The notes under the pieces: generated by a model
Seen by the model: the letters and a program-made list of their open reading frames with translations, nothing else
The model's database searches: none
Told to the model about the DNA's origin: nothing
Assembly: GCF_001641615.1 (NCBI RefSeq)
Contig: NZ_LRRU01000018.1
Location: forward strand, 1-64,000
Direction: 5' to 3'
DNA from: Pseudoalteromonas gelatinilytica
GTDB lineage: Bacteria; Pseudomonadota; Gammaproteobacteria; Enterobacterales; Alteromonadaceae
Length of the DNA: 64,000 nt
In this document: one piece after another, positions 9,890 through 18,958 of the stretch
Layout of the letters: each line of letters begins with the position of its first letter
Numbering within the stretch: position 1 is the stretch's first letter
Made by a program: the position numbers and the translations under genes

Positions 9890-10354
9890 TTATTGGCCGT
9901 TCACAAACCCCAGCTGACGCCAAGATTCATAAACAAATACAGCAACTGAGTTAGATAAGTTCATACTACGGCTGTCTTTTTGCATTGGAATGCGTACACG
10001 TTGTTCTTTCGGCAACGATTGAATGAGTTCATCAGGTAAGCCACGTGTTTCAGGGCCAAACACTAAACAATCGCCGGGTTGGTATTGTGCTTGATGATGA
10101 AATTGACTGCCCTTGGTGGTGCAAGCATAGACTTTTTTCGGTTGGCATTTTTCAAGATATGCTTCAAACGAGGCATGGCGCTGTACATGGCTAAACTCAT
10201 GATAATCAAGACCTGCACGTTTTACGCGTTTATCATCCCACTCAAAACCAAGTGGTTCAATTAGGTGTAACGCATAACCTGTGTTTGCGCATAAGCGAAT
10301 GATATTACCCGTGTTTGGTGGAATTTCTGGTTGGTACAACACAATATCAAGCAT
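9890..10354 (-). CDS. trmL: tRNA (cytidine/uridine-2'-O-)-methyltransferase TrmL
   Basis: SPOUT-fold methyltransferase (154 residues) that 2'-O-methylates the wobble base of tRNA-Leu isoacceptors using S-adenosylmethionine. The N-terminal [20 protein letters not shown], the FGPETRGLP segment and the C-terminal knot [13 protein letters not shown] are characteristic. Divergent from fieF with about 100 bp between. Confidence 0.94.
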   Translation of the reverse strand: MLDIVLYQPEIPPNTGNIIRLCANTGYALHLIEPLGFEWDDKRVKRAGLDYHEFSHVQRHASFEAYLEKCQPKKVYACTTKGSQFHHQAQYQPGDCLVFGPETRGLPDELIQSLPKEQRVRIPMQKDSRSMNLSNSVAVFVYESWRQLGFVNGQ

Positions 10355-10455
10355 GTGAATCTCATTTAAAAGGATTTTATCTGCTGCTGAGTATACACGA
10401 ACTAGAATTAAAAGATGATATACTCAACACAGTTACTCACTAAAGGTAAGTTGTT

Positions 10456-11364
10456 GTGCAGCATCGTAGTTATGAGTTTTGGGTTAAAATAGCCAGCCTA
10501 GTCACCATTGTTATGGTGAGTTTAATGATTGCGGCAAAAAGCTGGGCATGGCTTGCATCTGGCTCGGCGTCAATGCTGGGTTCATTGACTGATTCGTTAA
10601 TGGATATCACCGCATCGCTGATGAGTTTTTTAGTGCTTGGCTATGCACTGCGTCCTGCTGATGACGACCATCGCTTTGGTCACGGAAAAGCTGAAGCGTT
10701 AGCTGGGCTTGCACAGGCCGCTTTTATAGCAGGCTCAGGTTGTTTCTTAGCGTTTCATGGGATTGAGCGCTTATTTAATCCGGTAACCTTAAAGCATTCT
10801 GATCTTGGTATTTGGGTTAGTATCTTTGCTATTGTTTGTACGCTCGTGGTGGTCTTTGTACAAACTAAGGTGATCAACCACACCGAATCAATCGCCATTA
10901 AAGCTGACTCGATTCACTATAAAGGCGATCTAATCTTAAATTTGGCCGTACTACTGGCAATTGTGTTAGCGAAGTACGGTGTCGCTTATGCCGATCCATT
11001 GTTTGCTATAGGTGTGGCTGTTTATTTACTTTATAACAGCTGGGATATTGCCCGCGAAAGTGCTGATCACTTAATGGATAAAGAGCTTCCTGATGAAGAG
11101 AAACAACAAATACTGGCCATTGTGAATAGTCATCAAGACGTATTTGGTGCCCATGATATTCGTACTCGCCAGGGTGGTAAAATTAAGTTTATTCAGATGC
11201 ATTTAGAGTTAGAAGATTCTCTATCTTTGATAAGAGCCCATCAAGTTGCAGATGAAGTAGAAGCATTAATTCAAACGCATTTTGATTGTGAAATGGATGT
11301 TCTGATGCACCTAGACCCACTTTCTGTGGTTAAGAAAACACGTCAAAGTTCTGCACAAAATTGA
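10456..11364 (+). CDS. fieF: Cation diffusion facilitator (FieF-type metal efflux pump)
   Basis: Inner-membrane proton-coupled exporter of divalent metals (Fe, Zn). The 302 residues contain six predicted helices and a C-terminal cytoplasmic domain (about 205-300). Metal-site residues are visible in TM2 (LTDSLMDITASL) and TM5 (IAIKADSIHYKGD), with HRFGHGKAEA after TM2. The start is a GTG at 10456 preceded by AAAGGTAAG. Its last 22 bp overlap the 3' end of the convergent hydrolase gene. The exact metal cannot be read from sequence. Confidence 0.92.
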   Translation: MQHRSYEFWVKIASLVTIVMVSLMIAAKSWAWLASGSASMLGSLTDSLMDITASLMSFLVLGYALRPADDDHRFGHGKAEALAGLAQAAFIAGSGCFLAFHGIERLFNPVTLKHSDLGIWVSIFAIVCTLVVVFVQTKVINHTESIAIKADSIHYKGDLILNLAVLLAIVLAKYGVAYADPLFAIGVAVYLLYNSWDIARESADHLMDKELPDEEKQQILAIVNSHQDVFGAHDIRTRQGGKIKFIQMHLELEDSLSLIRAHQVADEVEALIQTHFDCEMDVLMHLDPLSVVKKTRQSSAQN

Positions 11365-12281
11365 TAAAAATCGCTGAGTACTGCTTTTCTAATTTCGTCG
11401 CGTTCACACAATAACTCGTGGCGAGCGCCCGCATAGGTTTTCAGTTGTGCTTTTTGCCTATGGCTAAGTGCAAATTGTGCAGCGTTATCGACTACAGTAT
11501 CTTGCTCGGCGCTGGCGATAAATAAAGGAATATCGACTTTTTTATCGACTAAAGAAGCAATAAAATCAAATGATGCATTAAGCCAACCATAGGTTACGCC
11601 ACCTAGCTGTAAATCGTGTTCTGCTGCATACAGCTCTCTAAACAATTTATAACGAATTTCACTACTGGTTAGCTCATTGGCTGCAAAGTCGACTGGTAAA
11701 TAATCGCGTTGGCCAAATGCGTAGCTGCGGCCGAGACCAAGTAAGGATGCAATTTTAGCAGCCAGTTTTGCTACAGGTTTAGGTGTCCCTTTGGTATAGA
11801 TATCAAACATCGGCGCTGATAAAAAAGCCCCTGCAAATTGATGTTGATAACGCGACAGGTAATCATAGGCAATGGCACTGCCCATTGAGTGACCAAGCAA
11901 AATCTGCTTTCCCTGCCAGTGCTGTTGCACCACTTTTTCTATAAATACAGCAAAGTCATCAGCGTAATCAGTAAAGCGGTTTACATAGCCCTTATGAGCG
12001 TTTTTTAAATGACGATAAGAGCGACCTTGCCCCTGGTGATCAACACTAAAAACAGCAAAGCCATTTTGATATAGCTCCCATAGCAACTCTTTGTATTTAA
12101 TCAGAGACTCAATTCGGCCACTACTGATGACGATAGCCGTTTTTGCTTGCTGAGGGATCGCATAGCCGTAAAAAAGCTTACCATGAGCAGTGCTCAGAAA
12201 GTCTTGCTGTAATTGCTCAGAGAAAAACTGATTAATATTAGGTAGGTTACTGACAAGACTTACTTCGCTACTGTAAAACAT
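11343..12281 (-). CDS. Alpha/beta hydrolase, lysophospholipase (PldB/monoacylglycerol lipase type)
   Basis: Protein of 312 residues in the serine aminopeptidase S33 / lysophospholipase family. The nucleophile elbow GHSMGS and oxyanion region (VISSGRIES) are visible, followed by SAEQDTVVDN (acid) and GARHELLCE (His). No signal peptide, so probably cytoplasmic or inner-membrane associated. Its stop lies inside the convergent fieF gene, and its start abuts the histidine kinase stop, suggesting cotranscription with cpxRA. Substrate unproven. Confidence 0.85.
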   Translation of the reverse strand: MFYSSEVSLVSNLPNINQFFSEQLQQDFLSTAHGKLFYGYAIPQQAKTAIVISSGRIESLIKYKELLWELYQNGFAVFSVDHQGQGRSYRHLKNAHKGYVNRFTDYADDFAVFIEKVVQQHWQGKQILLGHSMGSAIAYDYLSRYQHQFAGAFLSAPMFDIYTKGTPKPVAKLAAKIASLLGLGRSYAFGQRDYLPVDFAANELTSSEIRYKLFRELYAAEHDLQLGGVTYGWLNASFDFIASLVDKKVDIPLFIASAEQDTVVDNAAQFALSHRQKAQLKTYAGARHELLCERDEIRKAVLSDFYQFCAEL

Positions 12282-13667
12282 TTACTCACTCTTAAAAGGT
12301 AGACGGATGTTTACGCACAATCCGCCATGTTCTTGGTTTTCAAGTGTTAGTGTACCATCATGTGCAGAGATAGCATTCTTTGCAATCGCAAGACCTAAGC
12401 CCGTGCCCCCGGTGTTTCTATCACGAGCATGCTCTTGGCGAAAAAAAGGTTCACAGAGCCTTGCAAGATTTGCCTCATCAACGCCTTTACCATCGTCACA
12501 AACGGTGATGTAAATAGCGTCTGATTCAACTAGGCCTATTGAGATTGAATGTTCAGCGTATTTAATGGCATTACGTAGTACATTCTCAAGCGCGCTGGCA
12601 ATTAAGGTTTCGTCACACTTCAAATCGGCTGTTAGTGTACCATTTATAATAAGTTCTTTATTACTTTGCTTAGCTTCAAATTGAGCATCGTTGAGTACAT
12701 GATCAACAATCACTTGTAAAGATTGTGTGCTTAACGCCAGAGTCTGGCTTTTGGCTTCTAAACGTGAAACTTGAAGGACATCGGCAATCATTTTATCGAG
12801 CTGATTAGCCTCTTTTTCAATACGCTCTAAATAAGCGTGTTGAGCGTCATCGGCTTGCATTTGTGCAAGGCCTGTTGCCATTTTTAAGCGCGTTAATGGT
12901 GAGCGTAGTTCATGGGAAATATCTGCTAGTAATCGTTTTTGAGCGCTAATAAGCTGCTCAAGTTGTACTGCCATAGTATTAAAGTCACGACCAAGTACAC
13001 CTAACTCATCTTGACGCGTAGGAGATACATCGGCACGGGCAGTTAAGTCACCATGAGCCAGTTTTTTTGCAGTTTCTTTTAAACTATTAATGGGAGCTAT
13101 TAAGTTACGACTAAAGAAGAAACTCAGCATTAATGAGGCGATTAAAGCAATAAGTAGCTTTAGCCAAATTGGCATTAGCCATAAGCTGACAAAAAACGGC
13201 TTTTTACGTTTTTCATCAATCTCATAAAGATAAAACTTACCCTCTGGCACATTCAAAACGACAGGTCCATAAGCTTGGTATTCGTCGGTAAAAATAATTT
13301 GTGGGCGCATATATTTGGTGAAGTTAAGCAAGCTTAAATCAATCTCTTTGGATACTGGTTGGCTGAGCATTTCAACGCCATGCACCTCACCATTCAAGTA
13401 CAGCAACTTATGTTTAGATAAGCGTGGGTGTGACAGTACATCTTGCGTTGAGCCACCGTGTTTAGCAACAATACGCTCAATACTTTTAGCAGTGTACTCT
13501 AGGTTCTTAAGCATGGGTCCTCGCAGCTCATCATTACCCACGTTACTCGTTAGTTGGCTTAAAAATACCAATATTGTGATAGTGGCGATAACGGTGACCC
13601 AAAACCAAGCAAATATTTTTAAAAATAAATAGTGGCGGGGATGCTTCAACCAGCTTGGAGTTTGCAT
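12282..13667 (-). CDS. cpxA: Sensor histidine kinase, CpxA-like
   Basis: Inner-membrane kinase of 461 residues. Two membrane segments (about 13-34 and 163-185) flank a periplasmic sensor region of about 125 residues. HAMP (about 186-240), HisKA with the phospho-acceptor His252 in DISHELRSPL, and HATPase with NVLRNAIKY and TGGTGLGLAIAK follow. One base separates it from the upstream response regulator. Identification as CpxA rests on architecture, the CpxR-like partner and the divergent Spy/CpxP-like gene. Confidence 0.85.
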   Translation of the reverse strand: MQTPSWLKHPRHYLFLKIFAWFWVTVIATITILVFLSQLTSNVGNDELRGPMLKNLEYTAKSIERIVAKHGGSTQDVLSHPRLSKHKLLYLNGEVHGVEMLSQPVSKEIDLSLLNFTKYMRPQIIFTDEYQAYGPVVLNVPEGKFYLYEIDEKRKKPFFVSLWLMPIWLKLLIALIASLMLSFFFSRNLIAPINSLKETAKKLAHGDLTARADVSPTRQDELGVLGRDFNTMAVQLEQLISAQKRLLADISHELRSPLTRLKMATGLAQMQADDAQHAYLERIEKEANQLDKMIADVLQVSRLEAKSQTLALSTQSLQVIVDHVLNDAQFEAKQSNKELIINGTLTADLKCDETLIASALENVLRNAIKYAEHSISIGLVESDAIYITVCDDGKGVDEANLARLCEPFFRQEHARDRNTGGTGLGLAIAKNAISAHDGTLTLENQEHGGLCVNIRLPFKSE

Positions 13668-13668
13668 A

Positions 13669-14358
13669 TTATTCGCCTTGTATTAATACATAACCACTGC
13701 CACGCATGGTTTTGATTCGTTCATTACTAACGTGTTCTGCAATCTTTTTACGGATGTTGCTGACATGCATATCGATTGAACGGTCAAAAGGGGCAAGGCG
13801 TCTACCAAGGACTTGCTCACTTATTTGTTCTTTGCTGATCACTTCACCAGCATGTTGTACTAGCATGGCAAGGATCTCATACTCAGTGCCGGTTAGACTT
13901 AGTACATTGTCTTTAACAGAAGCTTCTCGCGTGGCAAAATTAACATTGATGCTGTTGACACTCAATGAGCTGGCTTGTTGGCTCGATAAGCTATTGATAT
14001 GTTCGATGCGACGGGTAATTGCTTTAACGCGAGCTAGCAGTTCTCTGTGGTTAAATGGCTTAGGAATATAATCATCTGCGCCTAGCTCTAAACCAAAGAT
14101 ACGATCAAAGTCTTCGCCTTTCGCGGTTAGCATGATCACTGGGGTAAGCTTATGTTGTCTTAACTGCTTTAGCACCTCAAAGCCATCCATAGAGGGTAGC
14201 ATCACATCGAGCAATATAAGCTCGTAGTTATGCTTTATAGCTTGTTTTAGGCCTTCAGCGCCATCATGAACACACTCTACTGTAAAACCTTGTGCTGATA
14301 AGTACTCGCTGAGTAATTCGCACAATCCTGTATCGTCGTCGATCATTAATAGTTTCAT
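13669..14358 (-). CDS. cpxR: OmpR-family response regulator, CpxR-like
   Basis: Receiver (1-115) plus winged-helix DNA-binding domain (about 130-228), 229 residues. Phospho-acceptor Asp51 lies in LILLDVMLPS, with the acidic pair DDD at 7-9, Thr in MLTAKG and Lys in PKPFN. RSIDMHVSNIRKKI is the recognition region. ELGADDYIPKPFNHREL closely resembles CpxR. Likely autoregulated from the divergent promoter region 14359-14523, which carries CpxR-like half sites. Confidence 0.88.
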   Translation of the reverse strand: MKLLMIDDDTGLCELLSEYLSAQGFTVECVHDGAEGLKQAIKHNYELILLDVMLPSMDGFEVLKQLRQHKLTPVIMLTAKGEDFDRIFGLELGADDYIPKPFNHRELLARVKAITRRIEHINSLSSQQASSLSVNSINVNFATREASVKDNVLSLTGTEYEILAMLVQHAGEVISKEQISEQVLGRRLAPFDRSIDMHVSNIRKKIAEHVSNERIKTMRGSGYVLIQGE

Positions 14359-14400
14359 TCTGACACCTAGCTATTTATTTCTTTAAGGTTATTTTACTCA

Positions 14401-14438
14401 GTAAATTGTGTAAAAGTGAATCTTTACACAACCTTTAC
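14401..14438. promoter_or_regulatory. Paired CpxR-like boxes in the cpxR/spy divergent region
   Basis: GTAAA at 14401 and 14410 (4-bp gap) and, inverted, TTTAC at 14423 and 14434 (6-bp gap). The CpxR consensus is two GTAAA half sites separated by about five bases, so each pair is a plausible site, one per direction. This would couple autoregulation of cpxRA to expression of the periplasmic chaperone gene. Confidence 0.65.
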
Positions 14439-14523
14439 ACTGGTTTGCGTTCCTTTGCATTGAATTAGTTATAGTTAACCCATCAGTCGGAAACGACAAC
14501 AGAGCACAACCCAACAAAAGGTA

Positions 14524-15057
14524 ATGATTATGACTATTTCAAATAAGCTTTCTAAATTCGTACTTGTTTGTGGTTTAGCAGCAGCCAGTGTAGGTGCTAC
14601 TTCAGCAATGGCGAAAGGTGACTTCAACCGTGGTATGAATCCACAGGCTCGTTTTTTACTTTCTGAGCGTGGTATTGATAAATTACAACTTACCGAAGAT
14701 CAGCAAACGCAACTTAAAGCGATTTTTGCCGAGCAGAAAACACAATTTGAAGCACTGCGTGGCGATAAAGATGCAATGAAAGCCGCTCGTGCAGCACATA
14801 AAGAAAAGATGGATGCATTATTAACAGCGAAAACATTCGATGAAAATGCAGCATTAGAACTGATTAAAGCGCGTCAAGAAAAGGGCGAACAGTTTGCAAT
14901 GCTAAAAATGAAATCTGACCATGCGATTTGGCAGGTTTTAAATGCAGAACAGCGCGAAAGTTATCAAGAGATTAAAAAGCACCTTCGTAAAAAAGGTCAC
15001 AAAAAGGGCCACCATGGTCCACGTGGCGAGCAAGGAGATGAAAGCTCAGAAGGTTAA
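14524..15057 (+). CDS. Spy/CpxP family periplasmic protein
   Basis: Small helical protein of 177 residues. A signal peptide (about 1-30) ends at SAMAKG. The mature part has LTxxQ-type motifs (LTEDQQTQ about residue 55, LNAEQRES about 140) typical of Spy/CpxP. The His/Lys/Gly-rich tail (KKGHKKGHHGPRGEQ) is unusual and might bind metal. It faces cpxRA across CpxR-like boxes; in enterobacteria such proteins hold unfolded periplasmic proteins or tune CpxA. ATG at 14530 (second Met) is an alternative start. Confidence 0.85.
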   Translation: MIMTISNKLSKFVLVCGLAAASVGATSAMAKGDFNRGMNPQARFLLSERGIDKLQLTEDQQTQLKAIFAEQKTQFEALRGDKDAMKAARAAHKEKMDALLTAKTFDENAALELIKARQEKGEQFAMLKMKSDHAIWQVLNAEQRESYQEIKKHLRKKGHKKGHHGPRGEQGDESSEG

Positions 15058-15078
15058 AAGCGAATTGGTATTACTATT

Positions 15079-15110
15079 AAAAAATGCGGCAAATGCCGCA
15101 TTTTTTATTG
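15079..15110. terminator. Terminator after the Spy/CpxP-like gene
   Basis: AAAAATGCGGC / GCCGCATTTTTT hairpin with a short AAAT loop followed by a T run; symmetric enough to serve convergent yacG too. Confidence 0.85.
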
Positions 15111-15121
15111 TTCCGCTTTAT

Positions 15122-15352
15122 TCATTTGAAGAATGAATCATCGTTTTTTGCCAGCATCGCTTCGATATCCTCAATCATATCTTGGCTCAAATCATTAGCA
15201 TTGCTAATTGGGCTAGAAATTTTATTGTTTTCAAACGACCACTCGCCTAAATCTATCAGCTGGCAGCGTTTTGAGCAAAATGGACGATGCGGACTTTGCT
15301 CTGACCATTCAACTTTGGCTTTGCATGTTGGGCAGTTTACAACTGTTGGCAT
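15122..15352 (-). CDS. yacG: DNA gyrase inhibitor YacG
   Basis: Small zinc protein (76 residues) that binds GyrB and blocks gyrase in E. coli. Four cysteine ligands are visible as CPTC (8-11) and CSKRC (about 27-31), followed by LIDLGEW. Terminal gene of the pil/coaE cluster; zapD (yacF), which often sits between coaE and yacG, is absent here and pilB occupies the place. Confidence 0.93.
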   Translation of the reverse strand: MPTVVNCPTCKAKVEWSEQSPHRPFCSKRCQLIDLGEWSFENNKISSPISNANDLSQDMIEDIEAMLAKNDDSFFK

Positions 15353-15426
15353 GGAATAACTCTCAAATAAGCACTTTTGTCAGATCTTACTGAACAGCTG
15401 GCTGATAATCCAGTCACGAATTTGTA

Positions 15427-17103
15427 TTAGAAACTCGTTACTCGGTTTATTTCTGCCAGTGAAGTAACACCATCAGCGGCTTTCTTCAGGCCAGATAAAC
15501 GCAGGTTATTAAAACCTGAACGAAGTGATACTTCAGCGATTTCGAGTGAGTTACCACCACGCATGATAATTTGTGCTATTTCAGGGGTAATCTGCATGAC
15601 TTCGTAAATACCCACTCGACCTTTATAGCCTTCAGTACAGCTATCACAACCTTTTGGTGCAAACAGTTGTATCTCGCTAAGCTTGTCTTTATCAAAGCCT
15701 TGGCGAATAAGTTCTTCATCAGGTAGTTTTTCTGGCGTTTTACACTTAGGACAAAGTCGTCTTGCAAGACGCTGCGCAATAATAAGACTGATTGAACTTG
15801 CTACGTTGTAAGCAGGCACACCCATATTTAAAAGACGGGTAAGAGTTTCTGGCGCTGAGTTGGTATGCAGGGTTGATAAAACTAAGTGACCCGTTTGCGC
15901 CGCTTTAATTGCTATTTCAGCGGTTTCAAGGTCACGGATCTCACCCACCATAACCACATCAGGATCTTGTCGTAAGAAAGCCTTTAATGCATTGGCAAAG
16001 GTCATATCTGCCTTTGGATTAATTTGTACTTGGTTAATCCCTTCAAGGTTGATCTCTACTGGATCCTCGGCAGTACTGATATTACGCTCTGGCTGGTTAA
16101 GAATATTTAAACCCGTATAAAGTGATACCGTTTTACCAGAGCCCGTTGGACCGGTTACTAAGATCATGCCTTGCGGTTGATCAAGTGCATCCATGTAAAG
16201 CTTTTTCTGCTCTGGCTCATAGCCAAGTACATCGATACCAAGCATAGCACTTGATGAGTCGAGAATACGCATTACGATTTTCTCGCCCCAAAGGGTAGGC
16301 AAGGTACTTACACGGAAGTCGATACTTTTACGTTCAGTGATTTTAAGCTTAATACGGCCGTCTTGAGGTTTTCGCTTTTCTGCTATATCAAGTCGTGACA
16401 TAACCTTGATACGCGCTGATAAGCGGCTCGCTAAGCTATTCGGTGGACTTGCCATTTCATGCAAAATACCATCGATACGAAAACGTACACGGTAACGATG
16501 TTCATAAGGCTCAAAGTGTAGATCTGATGCACCTTTTTTTATCGCATCCATCAAAATTTTATTGATGTAGACAATAATAGGGGCATCGTCTTTGTCTTCA
16601 TCTTTGCTGGCTAAATCGCGAGGGGCTTCTGTTTCAAGCTCACCAAGTTCTTTAAACTCATCTTCACTTAAATGTAAGCCACCTGCGGCATCAAGTAATT
16701 GCTCGATTTTGTTTTCAAGTTGCGTGTAATCAACAACGACCACTTCACATGAAAGGCCCGTACTAAATTCAAAGTTTTCAAAGGCACCGTAGTCGGTTGG
16801 ATCTGAGGCGGCAATGTAAAGCTTACGGCCTTTTTTAACGAGAGGTAGAATGTGGTGCTCACGAATGAGTTTGTCTTTAACAAGTTCTTCGCTAATGTTC
16901 GCAACGTCAAAGTCTTTGATGTCAAAATAAGGCACACGAAAAAGATCTGTACATTGCTCTGCGAGCTCATGTCCAGCCATTCCACATGTTTTAGAAATAA
17001 GCTCTGCAGTAGAGTTATATTCGCGCTGCTTTGATTTTACGGTCTCTGCATCAATGCGACCGAGTGTAATAAATTTTCGAAGTAGCGGTGAGTTTATATT
17101 CAT
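15427..17103 (-). CDS. pilB: Type IV pilus assembly ATPase PilB
   Basis: Hexameric extension motor of type IVa pili, on the cytoplasmic face of the inner membrane. From the ATG at 17103 it has 558 residues; a GTG at 17133 also opens the frame, but AGGTG lies just before the ATG. An MshE/GspE N-terminal domain (about 1-150) precedes the ATPase core: Walker [11 protein letters not shown], Asp box, Walker [13 protein letters not shown], and a tetracysteine zinc site (CPKCK...CDSC). Unusually it lies downstream of coaE rather than between pilA and pilC, with its own 190-bp upstream gap. Confidence 0.95.
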   Translation of the reverse strand: MNINSPLLRKFITLGRIDAETVKSKQREYNSTAELISKTCGMAGHELAEQCTDLFRVPYFDIKDFDVANISEELVKDKLIREHHILPLVKKGRKLYIAASDPTDYGAFENFEFSTGLSCEVVVVDYTQLENKIEQLLDAAGGLHLSEDEFKELGELETEAPRDLASKDEDKDDAPIIVYINKILMDAIKKGASDLHFEPYEHRYRVRFRIDGILHEMASPPNSLASRLSARIKVMSRLDIAEKRKPQDGRIKLKITERKSIDFRVSTLPTLWGEKIVMRILDSSSAMLGIDVLGYEPEQKKLYMDALDQPQGMILVTGPTGSGKTVSLYTGLNILNQPERNISTAEDPVEINLEGINQVQINPKADMTFANALKAFLRQDPDVVMVGEIRDLETAEIAIKAAQTGHLVLSTLHTNSAPETLTRLLNMGVPAYNVASSISLIIAQRLARRLCPKCKTPEKLPDEELIRQGFDKDKLSEIQLFAPKGCDSCTEGYKGRVGIYEVMQITPEIAQIIMRGGNSLEIAEVSLRSGFNNLRLSGLKKAADGVTSLAEINRVTSF

Positions 17104-17296
17104 TGCGCACCTAGATTGATCCTTTATTGCCACAATCTAACAGAAAAAGTAAGGCTATTACATCAGTCTTGTCTGATTTTAGGAAAATTGCAAAATAAAT
17201 TCACCTAAAACTCAGTTGTTTAGAATGGGGTTTGGTACTTTTGTATTGGTTTTTATGGGTTCTAATTTATGAGAATCTATAAATAAAATCAATACC

Positions 17297-17896
17297 CTAG
17301 TGAGAGTGCATTAGGTACTTTTTGTGTAGCTTTTGCACATCAGCTTTTACTTCTTCAAGAGGGCGGTTGTTATCCAAAATATCACCCGCTTTTTGTTGTT
17401 TATCAGCTCTGCTCATTTGTGAGGCTATGATTTGCTTGGCTAATTCATCAGATACGTTATCTCGGGCTGTTGTTCTTGTTATTTGTACATCAACAGGAAC
17501 ATCAATTAGTAAGGTATGATTGCAGTATTTTTCTAAGCCGTTTTCAAAAAGTAAGGGAGCAACTAATATGACATAGTGGCTGGTGGCCAGCTTTAATTGG
17601 CTCAGCATTGTTTCTCGAATAAGTGGGTGCAATAAGTTATTAAGCCATTGCTTTTGTGATTCATCAGCAAAGATAATTGCTCTTAGTTTTGCGCGATCAA
17701 GTGTGCCGTTACTCGTGAGTATCTCATCACCAAAATGTTCAGTAATTTTTTTAAGGCCAAGTGAACCAGGCTCGACGACTTCTCTGGCGACAATATCGGC
17801 ATCAACCACCTGAATGCCAAACTCTTCAAACATGGCGCTTACCGCACTTTTACCTGAACCAATACCGCCAGTTAGCCCTAAAACCCAGTTTGCCAT
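17297..17896 (-). CDS. coaE: Dephospho-CoA kinase
   Basis: Last step of coenzyme A synthesis: phosphorylates the 3'-hydroxyl of dephospho-CoA with ATP. The 199 residues start with the P-loop GLTGGIGSGKSAVS (8-21), then DADIVAREVVEPG and HPLIRETM typical of CoaE. Two bases after the pilD stop, so cotranscribed with the pilus genes, a conserved arrangement. Confidence 0.96.
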   Translation of the reverse strand: MANWVLGLTGGIGSGKSAVSAMFEEFGIQVVDADIVAREVVEPGSLGLKKITEHFGDEILTSNGTLDRAKLRAIIFADESQKQWLNNLLHPLIRETMLSQLKLATSHYVILVAPLLFENGLEKYCNHTLLIDVPVDVQITRTTARDNVSDELAKQIIASQMSRADKQQKAGDILDNNRPLEEVKADVQKLHKKYLMHSH

Positions 17897-17898
17897 AA

Positions 17899-18795
17899 TT
17901 AGTAACCTAAATAGTTAAAGTAATAGCTTTGAATTTGCTCACCCCAAAGTAAGGTTAGCCATCCAGCGATGGCAAGGTAGGGCCCAAATGGGATTGGCGT
18001 AGTTTTGTCTTTACCTTGAATGATGATTTGTGCAATGCCGATGATGGCACCTACGACACTTGATAACAGCACGATAGTTAAAATATCTTGCCAGCCAAGT
18101 AGTGCACCAAATACGGCTAAAAGTTTAAAGTCGCCATAACCCATGCCTTCTTTACCCGTAGCAAGCTTAAACAACCAGTAAACACTCCATAAACTCAGGT
18201 AGCCAACCGCAGCGCCGATAATTGCATCGCTCGGCGCAATAGTAATATCCATAGTGGCCGCAATTAGCGCCAGCCAAACGAGTGGCAGGGTGAGTTGGTC
18301 GGGCAGTAACATATGATCTATATCGATAAAGGTTAAAGCGACTAAAACCCAAGTAATCAATATATAAAGAAGAGCAAGCGTTGTTGGTCCAAAAACAGCA
18401 GCGACAACTAAACTTAAAACTGCTGTAAGCATTTCAACAATAGGGTAGCGCACAGATATCGGTGTCTGACAATTTGCACAGCGACCTTTTAGCAGTAGCC
18501 AACTTATCACAGGAATATTTTGCCAAGCTTTAATCGGTGCTTTGCATTTAGGGCAAGTTGAATTAGGTTTTACTAAATTAAAGGGAGCTTGTTCTGTTTG
18601 CTGTTTTGAATTGAGCTCATCGGACAATACAATACGGCACTCAGTTTGCCATTCTCTTTTCATCATCAGTGGCAATCGATAAATCACCACATTCAAAAAG
18701 CTACCAATACACAGGCTAACTAAGCCGACGGTCAAAAAATAAAACCACTGCTGACTTTGCATCGCAGTGGTTATATCAAGAAAAAAGTTTTCCAT
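17899..18795 (-). CDS. pilD: Prepilin peptidase / N-methyltransferase PilD
   Basis: Polytopic inner-membrane aspartic protease that cleaves type IV prepilins after Gly and methylates the new N-terminal Phe. The 298 residues have the cytoplasmic zinc loop (CPKCKAP...CANCQTP, about 77-110) and the two catalytic aspartates in DIDHMLLPD and GYGDFKLL. Separated from pilC by 163 bp that contain heptad array R2, and followed immediately by coaE. Confidence 0.96.
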   Translation of the reverse strand: MENFFLDITTAMQSQQWFYFLTVGLVSLCIGSFLNVVIYRLPLMMKREWQTECRIVLSDELNSKQQTEQAPFNLVKPNSTCPKCKAPIKAWQNIPVISWLLLKGRCANCQTPISVRYPIVEMLTAVLSLVVAAVFGPTTLALLYILITWVLVALTFIDIDHMLLPDQLTLPLVWLALIAATMDITIAPSDAIIGAAVGYLSLWSVYWLFKLATGKEGMGYGDFKLLAVFGALLGWQDILTIVLLSSVVGAIIGIAQIIIQGKDKTTPIPFGPYLAIAGWLTLLWGEQIQSYYFNYLGY

Positions 18796-18903
18796 TAAAA
18801 TACCTAACTTCTGGCCATTTAAAGGCCGATTTTATTTCGCTGTGTTGAACTATTCTTATTATTTTTTTTGTGTTGAAGCTATCAATCAGCGTTTAAAGTT
18901 ATA

Positions 18904-18952
18904 CTTACAACTTACAACTTACAACTTACAACTTACAACTTACAACTTACAA
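18904..18952. repeat. Heptanucleotide tandem repeat (CTTACAA), array R2
   Basis: Seven perfect copies of CTTACAA (minus strand TTGTAAG), starting 7 bp beyond the pilC stop codon and lying between pilC and pilD. Because both genes read on the minus strand, the array is probably transcribed in the pilus operon mRNA. Confidence 0.95.
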
Positions 18953-18958
18953 CTATGT

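Noticed and set aside
18904..18952. Possible CRISPR array
   Set aside because: Units are 7 bp with no spacers; no cas genes in the window.
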